Positions 50,756 through 59,218 of a DNA stretch of 64,000 nt are shown here, piece by piece. Each line of letters opens with the position of its first letter. Positions within the stretch are counted from its first letter, which is position 1. This DNA is from Acidimicrobiia bacterium (GTDB taxonomy: Bacteria; Actinomycetota; Acidimicrobiia; Acidimicrobiales; Acidimicrobilacustridaceae). The stretch covers positions 1 through 64,000 of the forward strand of contig JAFIEP010000099.1 of assembly GCA_020832495.1 (NCBI GenBank), read 5' to 3'. A program made the position numbers and the translations under genes. The notes below the pieces were generated by a model. It was not told the origin of the DNA and did no database searches. It saw only the letters and a program-made list of their open reading frames with translations.

Positions 50756-51187
50756 ATGGGATCGATGAGTACTCGCAAGGAGTACGTGGAGAAGTTGCAG
50801 TCGATTCCCCTGTTCGCCTCCTGCACCAAGAAGGACCTCACCATGCTGGCCCGCATGACCGAACCCGTGTCGGTCACCACCGGGACCGAGCTGGTGGTCG
50901 AGGGTGAGCGGGGTGGTGACTTCTACGTGGTGGCCGGAGGTCGGGCCACCGTCACCCGTTCCGGCAAAGAGGTGGCCACGCTGCGCAAAGGTGACCACTT
51001 CGGTGAGTTGAGCCCGTTGCTCGACGTCCCACGGAACGCCACGATCACGGCCGCCTCCGACCTGGACCTGGTCGTGCTCCGGGGACGGGTGTTCCTCGAT
51101 GCGCTGTCGGAGATCCCCGGTCTGTCCCTCGGGATCATCCGCTCGATGGCGGCGCGCCTGCACGACCTCGACGACGTCGAGATCTGA
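50756..51187 (+). CDS. Cyclic-nucleotide-binding domain protein
   Basis: 143 aa, a single CAP/cNMP-binding domain: YVEKLQSIPLFASCTKKDL, ELVVEGERGGDFYVVAGGRA, and the phosphate-binding cassette region GDHFGELSPLLDVPRNATIT with the Glu and Arg expected for cNMP contact. The C-terminal helices end without a DNA-binding domain, so it is not a complete CRP-type regulator. It could be a sensor subunit acting by protein contact. ATG 50756 with AGGGGAG; a second ATG 9 nt downstream is an alternative. Confidence 0.88.
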   Translation: MGSMSTRKEYVEKLQSIPLFASCTKKDLTMLARMTEPVSVTTGTELVVEGERGGDFYVVAGGRATVTRSGKEVATLRKGDHFGELSPLLDVPRNATITAASDLDLVVLRGRVFLDALSEIPGLSLGIIRSMAARLHDLDDVEI

Positions 51188-51213
51188 ACCCGGCGGTCCG
51201 AACCCAGCCCCGC

Positions 51214-52872
51214 TCAGGACGGCCCGAGGACGCTCTCGGGCCACCCGGTGGGTGAGGTGCGTTCGATCCCGGCGCGGCTCGGATCCAGTCGGAAGGTGGC
51301 CAGCACCTCCACATCGGAGGTGGGTGCTCGGATGGTGAGCGGCGACCGGTACTCGACCTCGGCACCGTCGGGCCGGAAGGTGAGTAGCCCGTAGCCGTGA
51401 CGGTCGCCGTCGAAGTAGCGCACGTAGTTCTCGTTGGCCGGGCCGAATGCCCGCATCAGGTTGGCCGTCTGCGGTTCGTCGGTGCCCAGCTGTTCGTCGG
51501 CGTTCGACGAGGAGATGCCGCCGCAGAGGAAGTCCACCATGATCGGCGGACTGTCGGGGTCGTCGAGGTCGCGGGGCACGTCTGCTGCCCAGAACCAGTG
51601 CATGTAGCCCGACACCGCCACCACGCCGGTGAGGCCGAGGCGCTCCACCTCGTCGAGAACGGCCAGCCGTTCGGCCTGATAGCCGTCCCACTGTTTCATG
51701 TTGGCGTAGTGCCCGGCGTTGAGCACGGCGGGGTCGTCGTGAGCGGCCAGCCGTAGGGGTGAGAACTGCAGTGACGAGCCCAGCACCTGCCAGGTGGTGT
51801 GGCTGTCGGCCAGACCATCGAAGAGCCACTGGCGCTGTTCGTCACCGAGATAGGTGACCTGCGGATCCATCATCTCGGTGTCGTTGTTGGTGTCGCCCGA
51901 ACCACGGTCGCCTTCGGAGCGCCACCGGTAGAGATCGAGCATCCAGAGATCGACGAGGTTGCCCCACTCGAGGTGGCGGTGGGTGGCGAGGGGATCGGAC
52001 GGGTCCCGACGTACCGGCATCTTCTCGAAGAACGCCTCGTGGGCGCCGGGGTACTTGCGATCGGTCGCACGATGCGAGCCGTCGTGGTTGTCGGGTATGG
52101 CCACGAGCGGGCTGACCCGGTGCACTTCCTGGAGGTTCACGTCGCTGCGGTAGTGCTCGTACTTGCGGCGGAACTCATCGAGGGTGGTGGCGTCGTCGAT
52201 GGGGTCGTTGCGGGTGGGGATGTCCACCCCGTCGGCCTCGGCAGTCTCGTAGACGTAGTCGCCGAGGCAGATCACCAGGTCGGGTGCCTGGCGGGCCAGG
52301 TCGGCATGGGCCGTGTAGTAGCCGTGCGTCCAGCGCTGACAACTGAACACGGCCATCGTCAGTTGCGTCACCGGGGCACCCGGGGCGGGCGCCGTCCGGG
52401 TCAGGCCGATGGGGCTGGTGGCCTCGCCCATGCGGAACCGGTACACGTAGCTGGTGGCCGGGTCGAGCCCGTCGACGTCGAAGTGGGTGGCGCCCTCCAC
52501 GTCGGGGTCGGGCACGGCGCTCGCCGTGGCCACGACGGTAGCGAACTCGACATCGGTGGCCACCTCGGCCACGAGGTCGGCCCCGGTGGCGACGAGCTCA
52601 GGAGATGGTCGGGTCCACAGTACGACCCCGTCCGCCGTGGGGTCGCCCGACATGACGCCTTCGGGGAAGTCGGCGCTCGGCTCGTAGGGCGGGAGGTCGG
52701 CAGCGACCGGGCCCGCGCTCGTGGTCGGCGCGTCGTCGGGCTCACCGGTCGACGCATCGCCGTTCGTTGCCTGCTCGGCGTCGCCGTCGGCACAGGCGAC
52801 GCCCACCACTCCGGCCACCGAGGCGGCCACACCCATGGCCAACAGTTCCCGACGAGTCCATCGTTGCGTCAT
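51214..52872 (-). CDS. phoD: PhoD-type alkaline phosphatase, Tat-exported
   Basis: 552 aa. A Tat signal (RWTRRELLAMGVAASVAGVV) with Cys-Ala-Asp at the end suggests a lipoprotein variant. The N-terminal PhoD beta-domain (FPEGVMSGDPTADGVVLWTR) precedes the metallophosphatase core: FSCQRW, DLVICLGDYVYE, VAIPDNHDGSH, VLGSSLQFSP and VVAVSGYMHWFWAADVPRDL. It is a secreted phosphomonoesterase/diesterase for phosphate acquisition, usually Ca/Fe dependent. ATG 52872 with AGGTGAG. A 12-bp hairpin abuts this ribosome site, suggesting control of translation. Confidence 0.9.
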   Translation of the reverse strand: MTQRWTRRELLAMGVAASVAGVVGVACADGDAEQATNGDASTGEPDDAPTTSAGPVAADLPPYEPSADFPEGVMSGDPTADGVVLWTRPSPELVATGADLVAEVATDVEFATVVATASAVPDPDVEGATHFDVDGLDPATSYVYRFRMGEATSPIGLTRTAPAPGAPVTQLTMAVFSCQRWTHGYYTAHADLARQAPDLVICLGDYVYETAEADGVDIPTRNDPIDDATTLDEFRRKYEHYRSDVNLQEVHRVSPLVAIPDNHDGSHRATDRKYPGAHEAFFEKMPVRRDPSDPLATHRHLEWGNLVDLWMLDLYRWRSEGDRGSGDTNNDTEMMDPQVTYLGDEQRQWLFDGLADSHTTWQVLGSSLQFSPLRLAAHDDPAVLNAGHYANMKQWDGYQAERLAVLDEVERLGLTGVVAVSGYMHWFWAADVPRDLDDPDSPPIMVDFLCGGISSSNADEQLGTDEPQTANLMRAFGPANENYVRYFDGDRHGYGLLTFRPDGAEVEYRSPLTIRAPTSDVEVLATFRLDPSRAGIERTSPTGWPESVLGPS

Positions 52873-52878
52873 GCTCAC

Positions 52879-52911
52879 CTGCCACCGACGTGTCGGCCGT
52901 CGTGGTGGCAG
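52879..52911 (-). promoter_or_regulatory. Hairpin next to the phoD ribosome-binding site
   Basis: In the phoD leader, CTGCCACC pairs with GGTGGCAG (8 bp) and, after a 2-nt bulge, GACG with CGTC, closing a 7-nt loop. The 3' end of the stem runs into the AGGTGAG ribosome site. Confidence 0.5.
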
Positions 52912-53022
52912 CATCGACGCCACGGGTAGGACCGACGGGTGCTCCCGCGCCGCTCCGGACCGTACCGGCGAGGGGTGGCCCCACGGTTGCGGCCACGTGT
53001 CGTCCGGTTGGCGACGGGATGG

Positions 53023-54375
53023 CTATTCCCCCAACGGCGCGTCGTCGTCGGTGTCGGGTTCCTGCGGCGGCTGACCTGGGTCGGCCTCCGGGGTGGTCCC
53101 TGGGTCGGCGTGGCGCTCGTCCAGTGTGGCCACCAGCGCGGCGACGCCGGGCAAGGTCTCGAGTGGCGGCACGTCACCACCCGGGACGCCGTCGTCGCCC
53201 CCGCTCCCGCTCCCGCTCCCGGTCGTGTCGTCGCCGGGTGGTCCTCGATCGGTGAGCTGGCGGCGCCACTCGTCGTGTGTGGCGACGGCCACTGCGGTGA
53301 GGGGCACGGCGAGTAGCGCCCCGAGCAGTCCGGCCACGACGGCGCCGGCGGTGAGGGCCAGCAGGATGACCACGGCGTGCAGGTTGAGGGCCTTGGCCAT
53401 CACGACAGGAGCGAGCACGTTCGATTCGGTCTGTTGGACGGCAATGACCAAGATGAGCACCAGCACCATGTCGCCCACCCCGCCGGTGACGAAGGCCACG
53501 GCCGCGGCCAGGAGCCCGGCCACCGTGGCGCCCACGATGGGGAAGAAGGCGGCGAAGAAGGTGATGATGGCGAGTGGGACCACCAGTGGGACGCCGATGG
53601 CCCACAACCCGATGCCGATGAACGTGGCGTCGACCAGCCCGACGATGGCCGTGCCCCGGAGATACGCGCTCGTGGTGCCCCAGGCCCGCAGGGCGGCAGC
53701 GCGGGCAGCGCGTTGCCGGTCGCTGGGGAGACGGTCCGCCGCCCAGTCGCCGATGCGATCGGCATCCTTGACCAAGAAGAAGGTGAGCACGAGGGCCAGC
53801 ACCACCGCAGCCAGTACCTCGAAGACCAGGCGGGCCCCGACCGCTGCCTGGCTGCCGATGGCCGAGGCGTTGTCGCTGAGGAGACCGGAACCCTGCTCGA
53901 CGAAGTCCTCGACCGCCTCGGGGTCGAGCCCCAACGGTCCCTCCACCAGCCAGTCCTGCAACTCGTCCCACGACCGCTCCAAGTCGTCGCCCAGGTCGGC
54001 GAACTCGGCTCGCAGTCGAGCGGCGAACAACCACACCAGCCCGGCCAGGGCGGCGAAGATGCCGCCGAAGACGGTGGCGGTGGCAACGGCCGGAGGGAAT
54101 CCTCGCTGACGCAACCAGCGGGTGGGTGGGACCACCACGGTGGCCAGGGCCAAGGCCAGGAGGATGGGCACCACCACCAACTGCAGTTCGCGCAACAGGA
54201 CGGCGGCCAGCAGGATGGCGGCCACCACCACGATGAAGCGCCACGAGATGGCCGCCCAGCGCACGAGGCCCTCGGGAACCCCCGGCGGCGCGGCGCGCCC
54301 CGACCGATGTTCGACGGCGTCGGCACTCGACGCGGGACCGCGGAGCGGCTCAGCAGGTCCTTGCTCGGGATTCAC
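53023..54375 (-). CDS. AI-2E family (PerM-like) transporter
   Basis: 450 aa. Hydrophobic profile of about 8 membrane helices: paired helices at the N-terminus (FIVVVAAILLAAVLLRELQL, VVPILLALALATVVVPPTRW), one around residue 80-100, and a C-terminal block with LVFEVLAAVVLALVLTFFLV, GLVDATFIGIGLWAIGVPLV and ITFFAAFFPIVGATVAGLLA. This order matches the AI-2E/PerM family of putative exporters or ion antiporters. The cytosolic tail is Gly/Asp/Pro-rich. The GTG start has TAGCGT 9 nt upstream and no ribosome site. Confidence 0.9.
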   Translation of the reverse strand: MNPEQGPAEPLRGPASSADAVEHRSGRAAPPGVPEGLVRWAAISWRFIVVVAAILLAAVLLRELQLVVVPILLALALATVVVPPTRWLRQRGFPPAVATATVFGGIFAALAGLVWLFAARLRAEFADLGDDLERSWDELQDWLVEGPLGLDPEAVEDFVEQGSGLLSDNASAIGSQAAVGARLVFEVLAAVVLALVLTFFLVKDADRIGDWAADRLPSDRQRAARAAALRAWGTTSAYLRGTAIVGLVDATFIGIGLWAIGVPLVVPLAIITFFAAFFPIVGATVAGLLAAAVAFVTGGVGDMVLVLILVIAVQQTESNVLAPVVMAKALNLHAVVILLALTAGAVVAGLLGALLAVPLTAVAVATHDEWRRQLTDRGPPGDDTTGSGSGSGGDDGVPGGDVPPLETLPGVAALVATLDERHADPGTTPEADPGQPPQEPDTDDDAPLGE

Positions 54376-54384
54376 CGAGAAGCG

Positions 54385-54390
54385 ACGCTA
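54385..54390 (-). promoter_or_regulatory. -10-like element of the AI-2E transporter gene
   Basis: TAGCGT on the minus strand, 9 nt before the GTG at 54375. Confidence 0.45.
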
Positions 54391-54466
54391 GCAGCGGGCT
54401 CCGATCGCTGACGGGAGGTGTGGCGGCCGATGGCGCCGCCTCGACCGACGGCAGGGCCGGGGTGCG

Positions 54467-55504
54467 TCAGGGAGCGGGTGCTTCCTCGCGGCCGTCGGCG
54501 TGGCGGGCGAAGCGGGACCAGGAGGCGTCGTGCACCGGGTCGTCGCGGTCCCAGGGCCACCCGCCGAAGCCGGTGCGTTGGTAGTCCTCCACCGCAGCGT
54601 GGATCTCGGCCCGGGTGTTCATGACGAACGGGCCGTACTGGGCGACCGGTTGGCTGATGGGCCGACCCTGCAACATCAGCACCTCGGCGCCACCGTCGCT
54701 GGTCAGCGACACCGGCTCGTCGGTGCGGACGACAGCCGCCGTCGAGCGCGCCACTTCCCGAGCGGCGGCGCCGACGGTCACACCTTGGCCGTCGAACACG
54801 TACAGCGTTCGGTTGGTGTCGTCGTGGCGCGTCGGGGGGAGGACCCAACGGGCGCCGGGTTCGAGGCGGATGTGCCAGATGGCCACCTCGGCATCGTGCC
54901 GGCCGGCCCACGACCTCGGGGGCGGCGCCGGCGGGGTGAGCCCGTCGAGCTCGCCGGCGATCACCGTGACCTCGGCGTCACCGCCGTCACCCGGCACCAC
55001 CAGGCGTGGGATGTCGGTGTCCCACAGCATGGCGAAGTGCGGCTCGACGAGCTTGTCCTCGGCGGGAAGGTTCAGCCAGATCTGGAACAACTCGACAGTG
55101 TTGGGTCCCTCGGTGTCGAGGAGCGGGAACATCTCCGAGTGCACGACGCCGCCTCCGGCCGTCATCCACTGGACGTCGCCTCGCCCGAAACGGGCGGCAG
55201 CACCCATCGAGTCGCTGTGGTCGATGTACCCCTGACGGGCATAGGTCACGGTCTCGAAACCCCGGTGCGGGTGGGAGGGGAACCCGGGGATCTCGGTGCC
55301 GTGGTACATCCGCCAGCCGTCCCGATCCTCGAAGTCGGACCCGATCTGGCGGCCGTCGAGGCTGGCAGCGGGGCCGAAGCGGCCGTTGCCGGCGGGGTAG
55401 CGGTCGAGATGGTGCACACAGAACAGGAAGGGGTCCACAGTGGGCCACTGGAACCCCAGCTCGACCGTCTGCAGGACCGGGTCGGCGACGTCGATCTCGG
55501 ACAT
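54467..55504 (-). CDS. Pirin-family bicupin protein
   Basis: 345 aa. The N-terminal cupin has the metal-binding pattern FPSHPHRGFETVTYARQGYI (two His) with later His and Glu in GGGVVHSEMFPL. FQIWLNLPAEDKLVEPHF closes the domain. The C-terminal cupin (TLYVFDGQGVTVGAAAREV) lacks metal ligands. Pirins are iron proteins with quercetinase or regulatory roles. The ATG at 55504 has TAGCCT 7 nt upstream (leaderless). It is divergent from the membrane protein gene at 55633. Confidence 0.9.
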   Translation of the reverse strand: MSEIDVADPVLQTVELGFQWPTVDPFLFCVHHLDRYPAGNGRFGPAASLDGRQIGSDFEDRDGWRMYHGTEIPGFPSHPHRGFETVTYARQGYIDHSDSMGAAARFGRGDVQWMTAGGGVVHSEMFPLLDTEGPNTVELFQIWLNLPAEDKLVEPHFAMLWDTDIPRLVVPGDGGDAEVTVIAGELDGLTPPAPPPRSWAGRHDAEVAIWHIRLEPGARWVLPPTRHDDTNRTLYVFDGQGVTVGAAAREVARSTAAVVRTDEPVSLTSDGGAEVLMLQGRPISQPVAQYGPFVMNTRAEIHAAVEDYQRTGFGGWPWDRDDPVHDASWSRFARHADGREEAPAP

Positions 55505-55511
55505 GGCATCC

Positions 55512-55517
55512 AGGCTA
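55512..55517 (-). promoter_or_regulatory. -10 element of leaderless pirin promoter
   Basis: TAGCCT on the minus strand, 7 nt before the ATG at 55504. Confidence 0.55.
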
Positions 55518-55619
55518 GAGGTGGTTGGCGCAGATGGCTTCTGGCGAGCGGGCGGGGCGTGGCGCGGGTGGCGTGGCACTCGGCGTGGTCGCGTCCGGCA
55601 GCTGGTCCCAACGGTCCGG

Positions 55620-55625
55620 TAGCCT
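55620..55625 (+). promoter_or_regulatory. -10 element of leaderless membrane-protein promoter
   Basis: TAGCCT, 7 nt before the ATG at 55633. Confidence 0.55.
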
Positions 55626-55632
55626 TCGTCTC

Positions 55633-56436
55633 ATGTCGTTGTTGTTCTTGGTCCTGGCCGTGGTGGTGACGGTGGTAGCTGCGGTGCGGTCGACGTGGTC
55701 GCCCTGTGGCGTGTCGATGCTGTCGAGCCTCACCCCGCTGTCCGAGCGCGGCCGCGGACACCGCTGGGGGGCCACGGCAGCGTGGTTCGTGGCCGGGGCG
55801 ATCCTCGGTGGTGCCATGCTGGGTGCGGCCGCAGCCGGTCTGGCCGCCGTGGTCGGCGCCGCCGGTCTCACCGGGTCGTTGACCCTGGTGCTGTTCGGTG
55901 CCGCCGCCCTGGTGGCGGCCGCATCCGATGCTCGTGTCGGCGGAGTGCGCCTGCCGGGGCACACGCGGCAGGTCAACGAGCTGTGGTTCGGTCGCTACCG
56001 GGCCTGGGTGTACGGCGGCGGCTTCGGTTGGCAGATCGGTGTGGGCCTGGCCACCTTCATCACCACCGCAGCGGTGTACGTGGTGGTGGTCGCTGCCGTG
56101 GTGAGCGGTTCGCCTCCGGCGGCCTTCGGGCTGTGTGTGGTGTTCGGGCTGGTTCGCGGACTGGCTGTGCTGGCCGGTCGCCGGCTGGTCGACCCGGCCG
56201 CCCTGGCCTCGTTCCACCGCCGCTTCGACGCCCTGGCCGAGCCGAGCCGTCGAGCGACGGCCGCGGTACTCGCCGTGGTGGGGGTGACCGCCGTCGTGGC
56301 CGCCGGTCCTGAAGCTCTGCTGCTGCTCGCCGTCGTCGGGCTCGCGGTTCTGCTGGCTGGCGTGGTGCGCGGCTTCCGTGGTCACGCCGAGCAGCCGAGC
56401 GAGCCCACCTCACCCTCGACCGCAGCCGCCAGCTGA
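55633..56436 (+). CDS. Polytopic membrane protein, possibly CcdA/MauF-like
   Basis: 267 aa, about 6 transmembrane helices. After the first helix comes TWSPCGVSMLSSLTPLSERG (Cys25), then helices AWFVAGAILGGAMLGAAAAG and SLTLVLFGAAALVAAAS, a polar loop with RQVNELWFGRYRAWVYGGGF, and helices including AAFGLCVVFGLVRGLAVLAG (Cys168). A Ser-Pro-Cys in an early helix and a second Cys in a later helix recall CcdA/DsbD electron carriers, to which MauF is related. That relation is inference; homologues are usually listed as unknown. ATG set by the leaderless promoter. Confidence 0.65.
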   Translation: MSLLFLVLAVVVTVVAAVRSTWSPCGVSMLSSLTPLSERGRGHRWGATAAWFVAGAILGGAMLGAAAAGLAAVVGAAGLTGSLTLVLFGAAALVAAASDARVGGVRLPGHTRQVNELWFGRYRAWVYGGGFGWQIGVGLATFITTAAVYVVVVAAVVSGSPPAAFGLCVVFGLVRGLAVLAGRRLVDPAALASFHRRFDALAEPSRRATAAVLAVVGVTAVVAAGPEALLLLAVVGLAVLLAGVVRGFRGHAEQPSEPTSPSTAAAS

Positions 56437-56499
56437 TCCACCGGCGTCACCTGTCCCGCTGGCTCACCTGATCCACCGGCGTCACGTGTCGCTCTGGCG

Positions 56500-58647
56500 T
56501 CAGTCGAACCGCTGGCTCAGCCGCCACAGGACGGCGGCCGCCGCCTGGCGGCTGAGTGGTGCCGTCGGGCGGAAGGTGCCGTCGTCGTACCCGGTGGCCA
56601 ACCCAGCGCCGGCCACGGCGGCGATCTCGGCGGCAAAGGGGTGGGCCTCGTCCACGTCGGTGAACTGACCGGGTGGCTCGTCGGGGAGGGGCTCGGCCAC
56701 CGCTGCGGTCCAGCGGGTCACGAGGGCGGCCAGCGCCTGACGGGTGACCGCTACCGTCGGGCGGAAGGTGCCATCGTCATAGCCGGAGATGATCCCGACC
56801 GCTGCCGCCCAGGTGATCGGATCGGCGAAGGGATGGTCCGGACCGACATCGCTGAAGCCGTGTCCTCGTGTGGCGCTCCCCGGGTGGTCACCGGTGTCGA
56901 GGGGCTGCTCGGCGTGCTCGGGCGCGGGACTGCCGGCCAGTCGCCACAGGAAGGCCACGGCGGCTTGGCGGCTGACGGCGGTGGTCGGTCGGAACGTTCC
57001 GTCGTCGAAGCCGCCGATCACGCCGGCGTCGGCCATGGCGGCGATGGCGTCGTGGAACGGTGCCGTGCTCAACAGGTCCCTGAAGGCGGCGTCGGGGTCC
57101 ACCACCCACCGGACGGCGCAGCCCAGCGTGCGATCCACGCCGACCGACCCGGGGTGGTTGCGGGCCACCACACAGAGCCGTCGGTTGCCGGGCGCGGCGT
57201 CGACGGTGGTCACGAAGCCCCGGGCCGATCCGGCCCACGGGAAGGCCGCACCGACGTCGGGTCGCGAGCGGTCCGCTGGCCCCTCGGCCGCGACGACCCC
57301 GTCGAGTTCGAGGCGCACCGTCACCGGCCCGTCGCCGTCGGGGTCGATGGCCCAGCCGGCGGCCCGGAGGGCCCGCTCACCGTGGGGTTCGACGGCATCG
57401 AGGGAGCCGAACGGTGAGCCGTCGAGCAGGTCGACCTGCGGGCAGCCCAGCAAGCGGGTGCTCTGGGAGCCGAGCGCGTAGACGCAGACAGGCACGCGGC
57501 CCTGCAACATGCCGCTACCCGCCAGTGCGTCGAACCCGTGGTGGTCCCCGACGTCGCTGTAGGCAGCTCCCACGTCGGGGCGATGTGCCGTGGCCGGCCC
57601 CAGGTTGGTGCCCACCACCCCAGGGGTGCCGACCGGGCCTCCGACGTACACGTGGATGCCCACCGAGCGGCCGGGCGAGTCGGCGTCCACCGCCCAGCCG
57701 CGGACGCGTACCCGCCCGACCGCGGGCAGTGCCGGGGCGTGGGCGGCATCGAGCGAGCCCACCGCACCGCGCACGCGACTGCGCTCGGTTCCCACGAAGA
57801 CGTACTCCCAGGGTTCGGGGTTCGGACCCTGCTGGCCGCCGTCGGGTGGATAGCTGGGCAGGAAGCCGAAGCGGCGGGCGTTGCGGTAGTTGTCGGCGGC
57901 CAACCACCGGAAGGCGGCGGTGAACTCGAAGCCACCCACGGTGCCGTTGCCCTGTACCACGTCCACTGCGTAGCCGGTCTGGTGCTTCGAGTACCCCGGG
58001 GGCGCCACCCAGGCCAGCAGGGAGTCGACAGCGCCGTCGGCCTGCCCGGCGGCGATCTGCGAGGGTGACACCGACAAGCGGCTGAGGAACGAGCGGCGCT
58101 GGTCGTCCACGGACCGATAGGCGCTCACCGCACGCAGCTGCACGCCGACCTCGGCGGCCAGGGCGGCCTTCATCTCGTGGTAGGCACCGGCGGCGCGCGG
58201 GTGCATGGGGAGGCCGTCGGCGCTGCCGAACGGTCCGGTGGCCTGCGGTCGACGCGAGTAGCCGCGCCGCTCGGCCAGCAGTCGGATGCGGTCGTCGGCG
58301 GCGGCGTTGCCCGTGATCGGCGGAGGTGGGCCGGTGGGTGGGGTGGTGTCGGGCAGCGCCAACTGATCGAAAATGGCCAGGAACTGCGGTCCGCTGAGGT
58401 GTGGGTAAGCGATCGATGCCCGACCTGTTGTCCGGCCCGAAACGCCAGCATGGTCGACTGCTCCGGCGGCTGCTCCGGCGGCACTCGTTGCGATGTCCGC
58501 CCCTGGTGCGGAGGTGGTGTCGGTCGCAGGGGTGGCTGCCGCCAGCGGTGCGCTGACGAGGATCCCCGCCATCAGTGCGATCGCCACCGCACAGGCTGTT
58601 GCCGATCTGGCCGCCGCCAGCGCCGCCGGTGTCCGTGGTCGCTGCAC
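56500..58647 (-). CDS. Secreted M15/VanY-like peptidase with SLH domains
   Basis: 715 aa. Signal peptide: ATACAVAIALMAGILVSAPL-like stretch. An M15B domain follows (about 110-310) with LRAVSAYRSVDDQRRSF and GYSKHQTGYAVDVVQG (zinc His and Asp). Two repeats of about 90 residues with RGWAxDxD and RPDVGAAx lie at about 315-500, and three SLH domains at about 515-715, ending in SRQAxxAFLWR-like motifs. It should trim peptidoglycan stem peptides while held on the wall. The usual EPWH zinc His is Glu here (EPWEYVFVG), so activity is uncertain. GTG 58647 was chosen from TACGGT 7 nt upstream. Confidence 0.87.
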   Translation of the reverse strand: MQRPRTPAALAAARSATACAVAIALMAGILVSAPLAAATPATDTTSAPGADIATSAAGAAAGAVDHAGVSGRTTGRASIAYPHLSGPQFLAIFDQLALPDTTPPTGPPPPITGNAAADDRIRLLAERRGYSRRPQATGPFGSADGLPMHPRAAGAYHEMKAALAAEVGVQLRAVSAYRSVDDQRRSFLSRLSVSPSQIAAGQADGAVDSLLAWVAPPGYSKHQTGYAVDVVQGNGTVGGFEFTAAFRWLAADNYRNARRFGFLPSYPPDGGQQGPNPEPWEYVFVGTERSRVRGAVGSLDAAHAPALPAVGRVRVRGWAVDADSPGRSVGIHVYVGGPVGTPGVVGTNLGPATAHRPDVGAAYSDVGDHHGFDALAGSGMLQGRVPVCVYALGSQSTRLLGCPQVDLLDGSPFGSLDAVEPHGERALRAAGWAIDPDGDGPVTVRLELDGVVAAEGPADRSRPDVGAAFPWAGSARGFVTTVDAAPGNRRLCVVARNHPGSVGVDRTLGCAVRWVVDPDAAFRDLLSTAPFHDAIAAMADAGVIGGFDDGTFRPTTAVSRQAAVAFLWRLAGSPAPEHAEQPLDTGDHPGSATRGHGFSDVGPDHPFADPITWAAAVGIISGYDDGTFRPTVAVTRQALAALVTRWTAAVAEPLPDEPPGQFTDVDEAHPFAAEIAAVAGAGLATGYDDGTFRPTAPLSRQAAAAVLWRLSQRFD

Positions 58648-58654
58648 GCCCGCC

Positions 58655-58660
58655 ACCGTA
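58655..58660 (-). promoter_or_regulatory. -10 element of leaderless M15-SLH promoter
   Basis: TACGGT on the minus strand, 7 nt before the GTG at 58647. Confidence 0.55.
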
Positions 58661-58744
58661 GCGAACGGGGCGCCGCGACCCGGCGTCGCTGCAACGTTGT
58701 CCATGTCGTGGGCGCTGACCCAGCGGCGGTCTGGTCTGAACCCG

Positions 58745-59209
58745 TCAGGCGATGTCGATGGCGGCCAGCACGTCGTTCACATCCGACAGGTACATGGCTC
58801 GCATCCGGTGGCTGCCCAACACCACGTAGAGGCAGAAGGCCCGGCCCCGCACGCTGAAGAAGCGTTGGCAGCCGCTCTGTCCGGCGATGGTCCGTTGCAT
58901 CTGCTGGGGGGCGAAGTCGCTCTCGCGTAGCGGCCAGGGCACCCGGCGGAGTGCGAACAGGGCGGTGTCCGCTTCGGCAGGGTCGTGCTCGAGCAGCGAG
59001 ATGAACAGGTCGCCGCGACCCATGAGCTCCACGGCGCCACCGCCGTAGTCGCCTCGCTGGGCGGGCAGCGCGAAGTTGGCCAGGTGCAGCACCGGCACGG
59101 GCGTGCCGGCTGCTCGACCGAACGACGCCGGCTCGGGCGGACGGACGTAGATCTCGCCTTCCCACCCGTCGGGTGCGTCGGCGGCCAGCCCTTCGGACGA
59201 GATGCGCAT
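58745..59209 (-). CDS. Conserved-looking hypothetical protein of the Mau-like operon
   Basis: 154 aa, soluble, no signal peptide. Starts MRISSEGLAADAPDGWEGEI (a strand pair typical of a small alpha/beta domain), then VPVLHLANFALPAQRGDYGG and, near the end, GCQRFFSVRGRAFCLYVVLG and a final helix. It begins 9 bp after the stop of the MauD-like thioredoxin gene, so it is the fourth gene of that operon. It has two Cys and no known catalytic motif. It may be a chaperone or quality-control factor for the cysteine-rich protein; function is not established. Confidence 0.72.
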   Translation of the reverse strand: MRISSEGLAADAPDGWEGEIYVRPPEPASFGRAAGTPVPVLHLANFALPAQRGDYGGGAVELMGRGDLFISLLEHDPAEADTALFALRRVPWPLRESDFAPQQMQRTIAGQSGCQRFFSVRGRAFCLYVVLGSHRMRAMYLSDVNDVLAAIDIA

Positions 59210-59218
59210 CAGCGGGCC

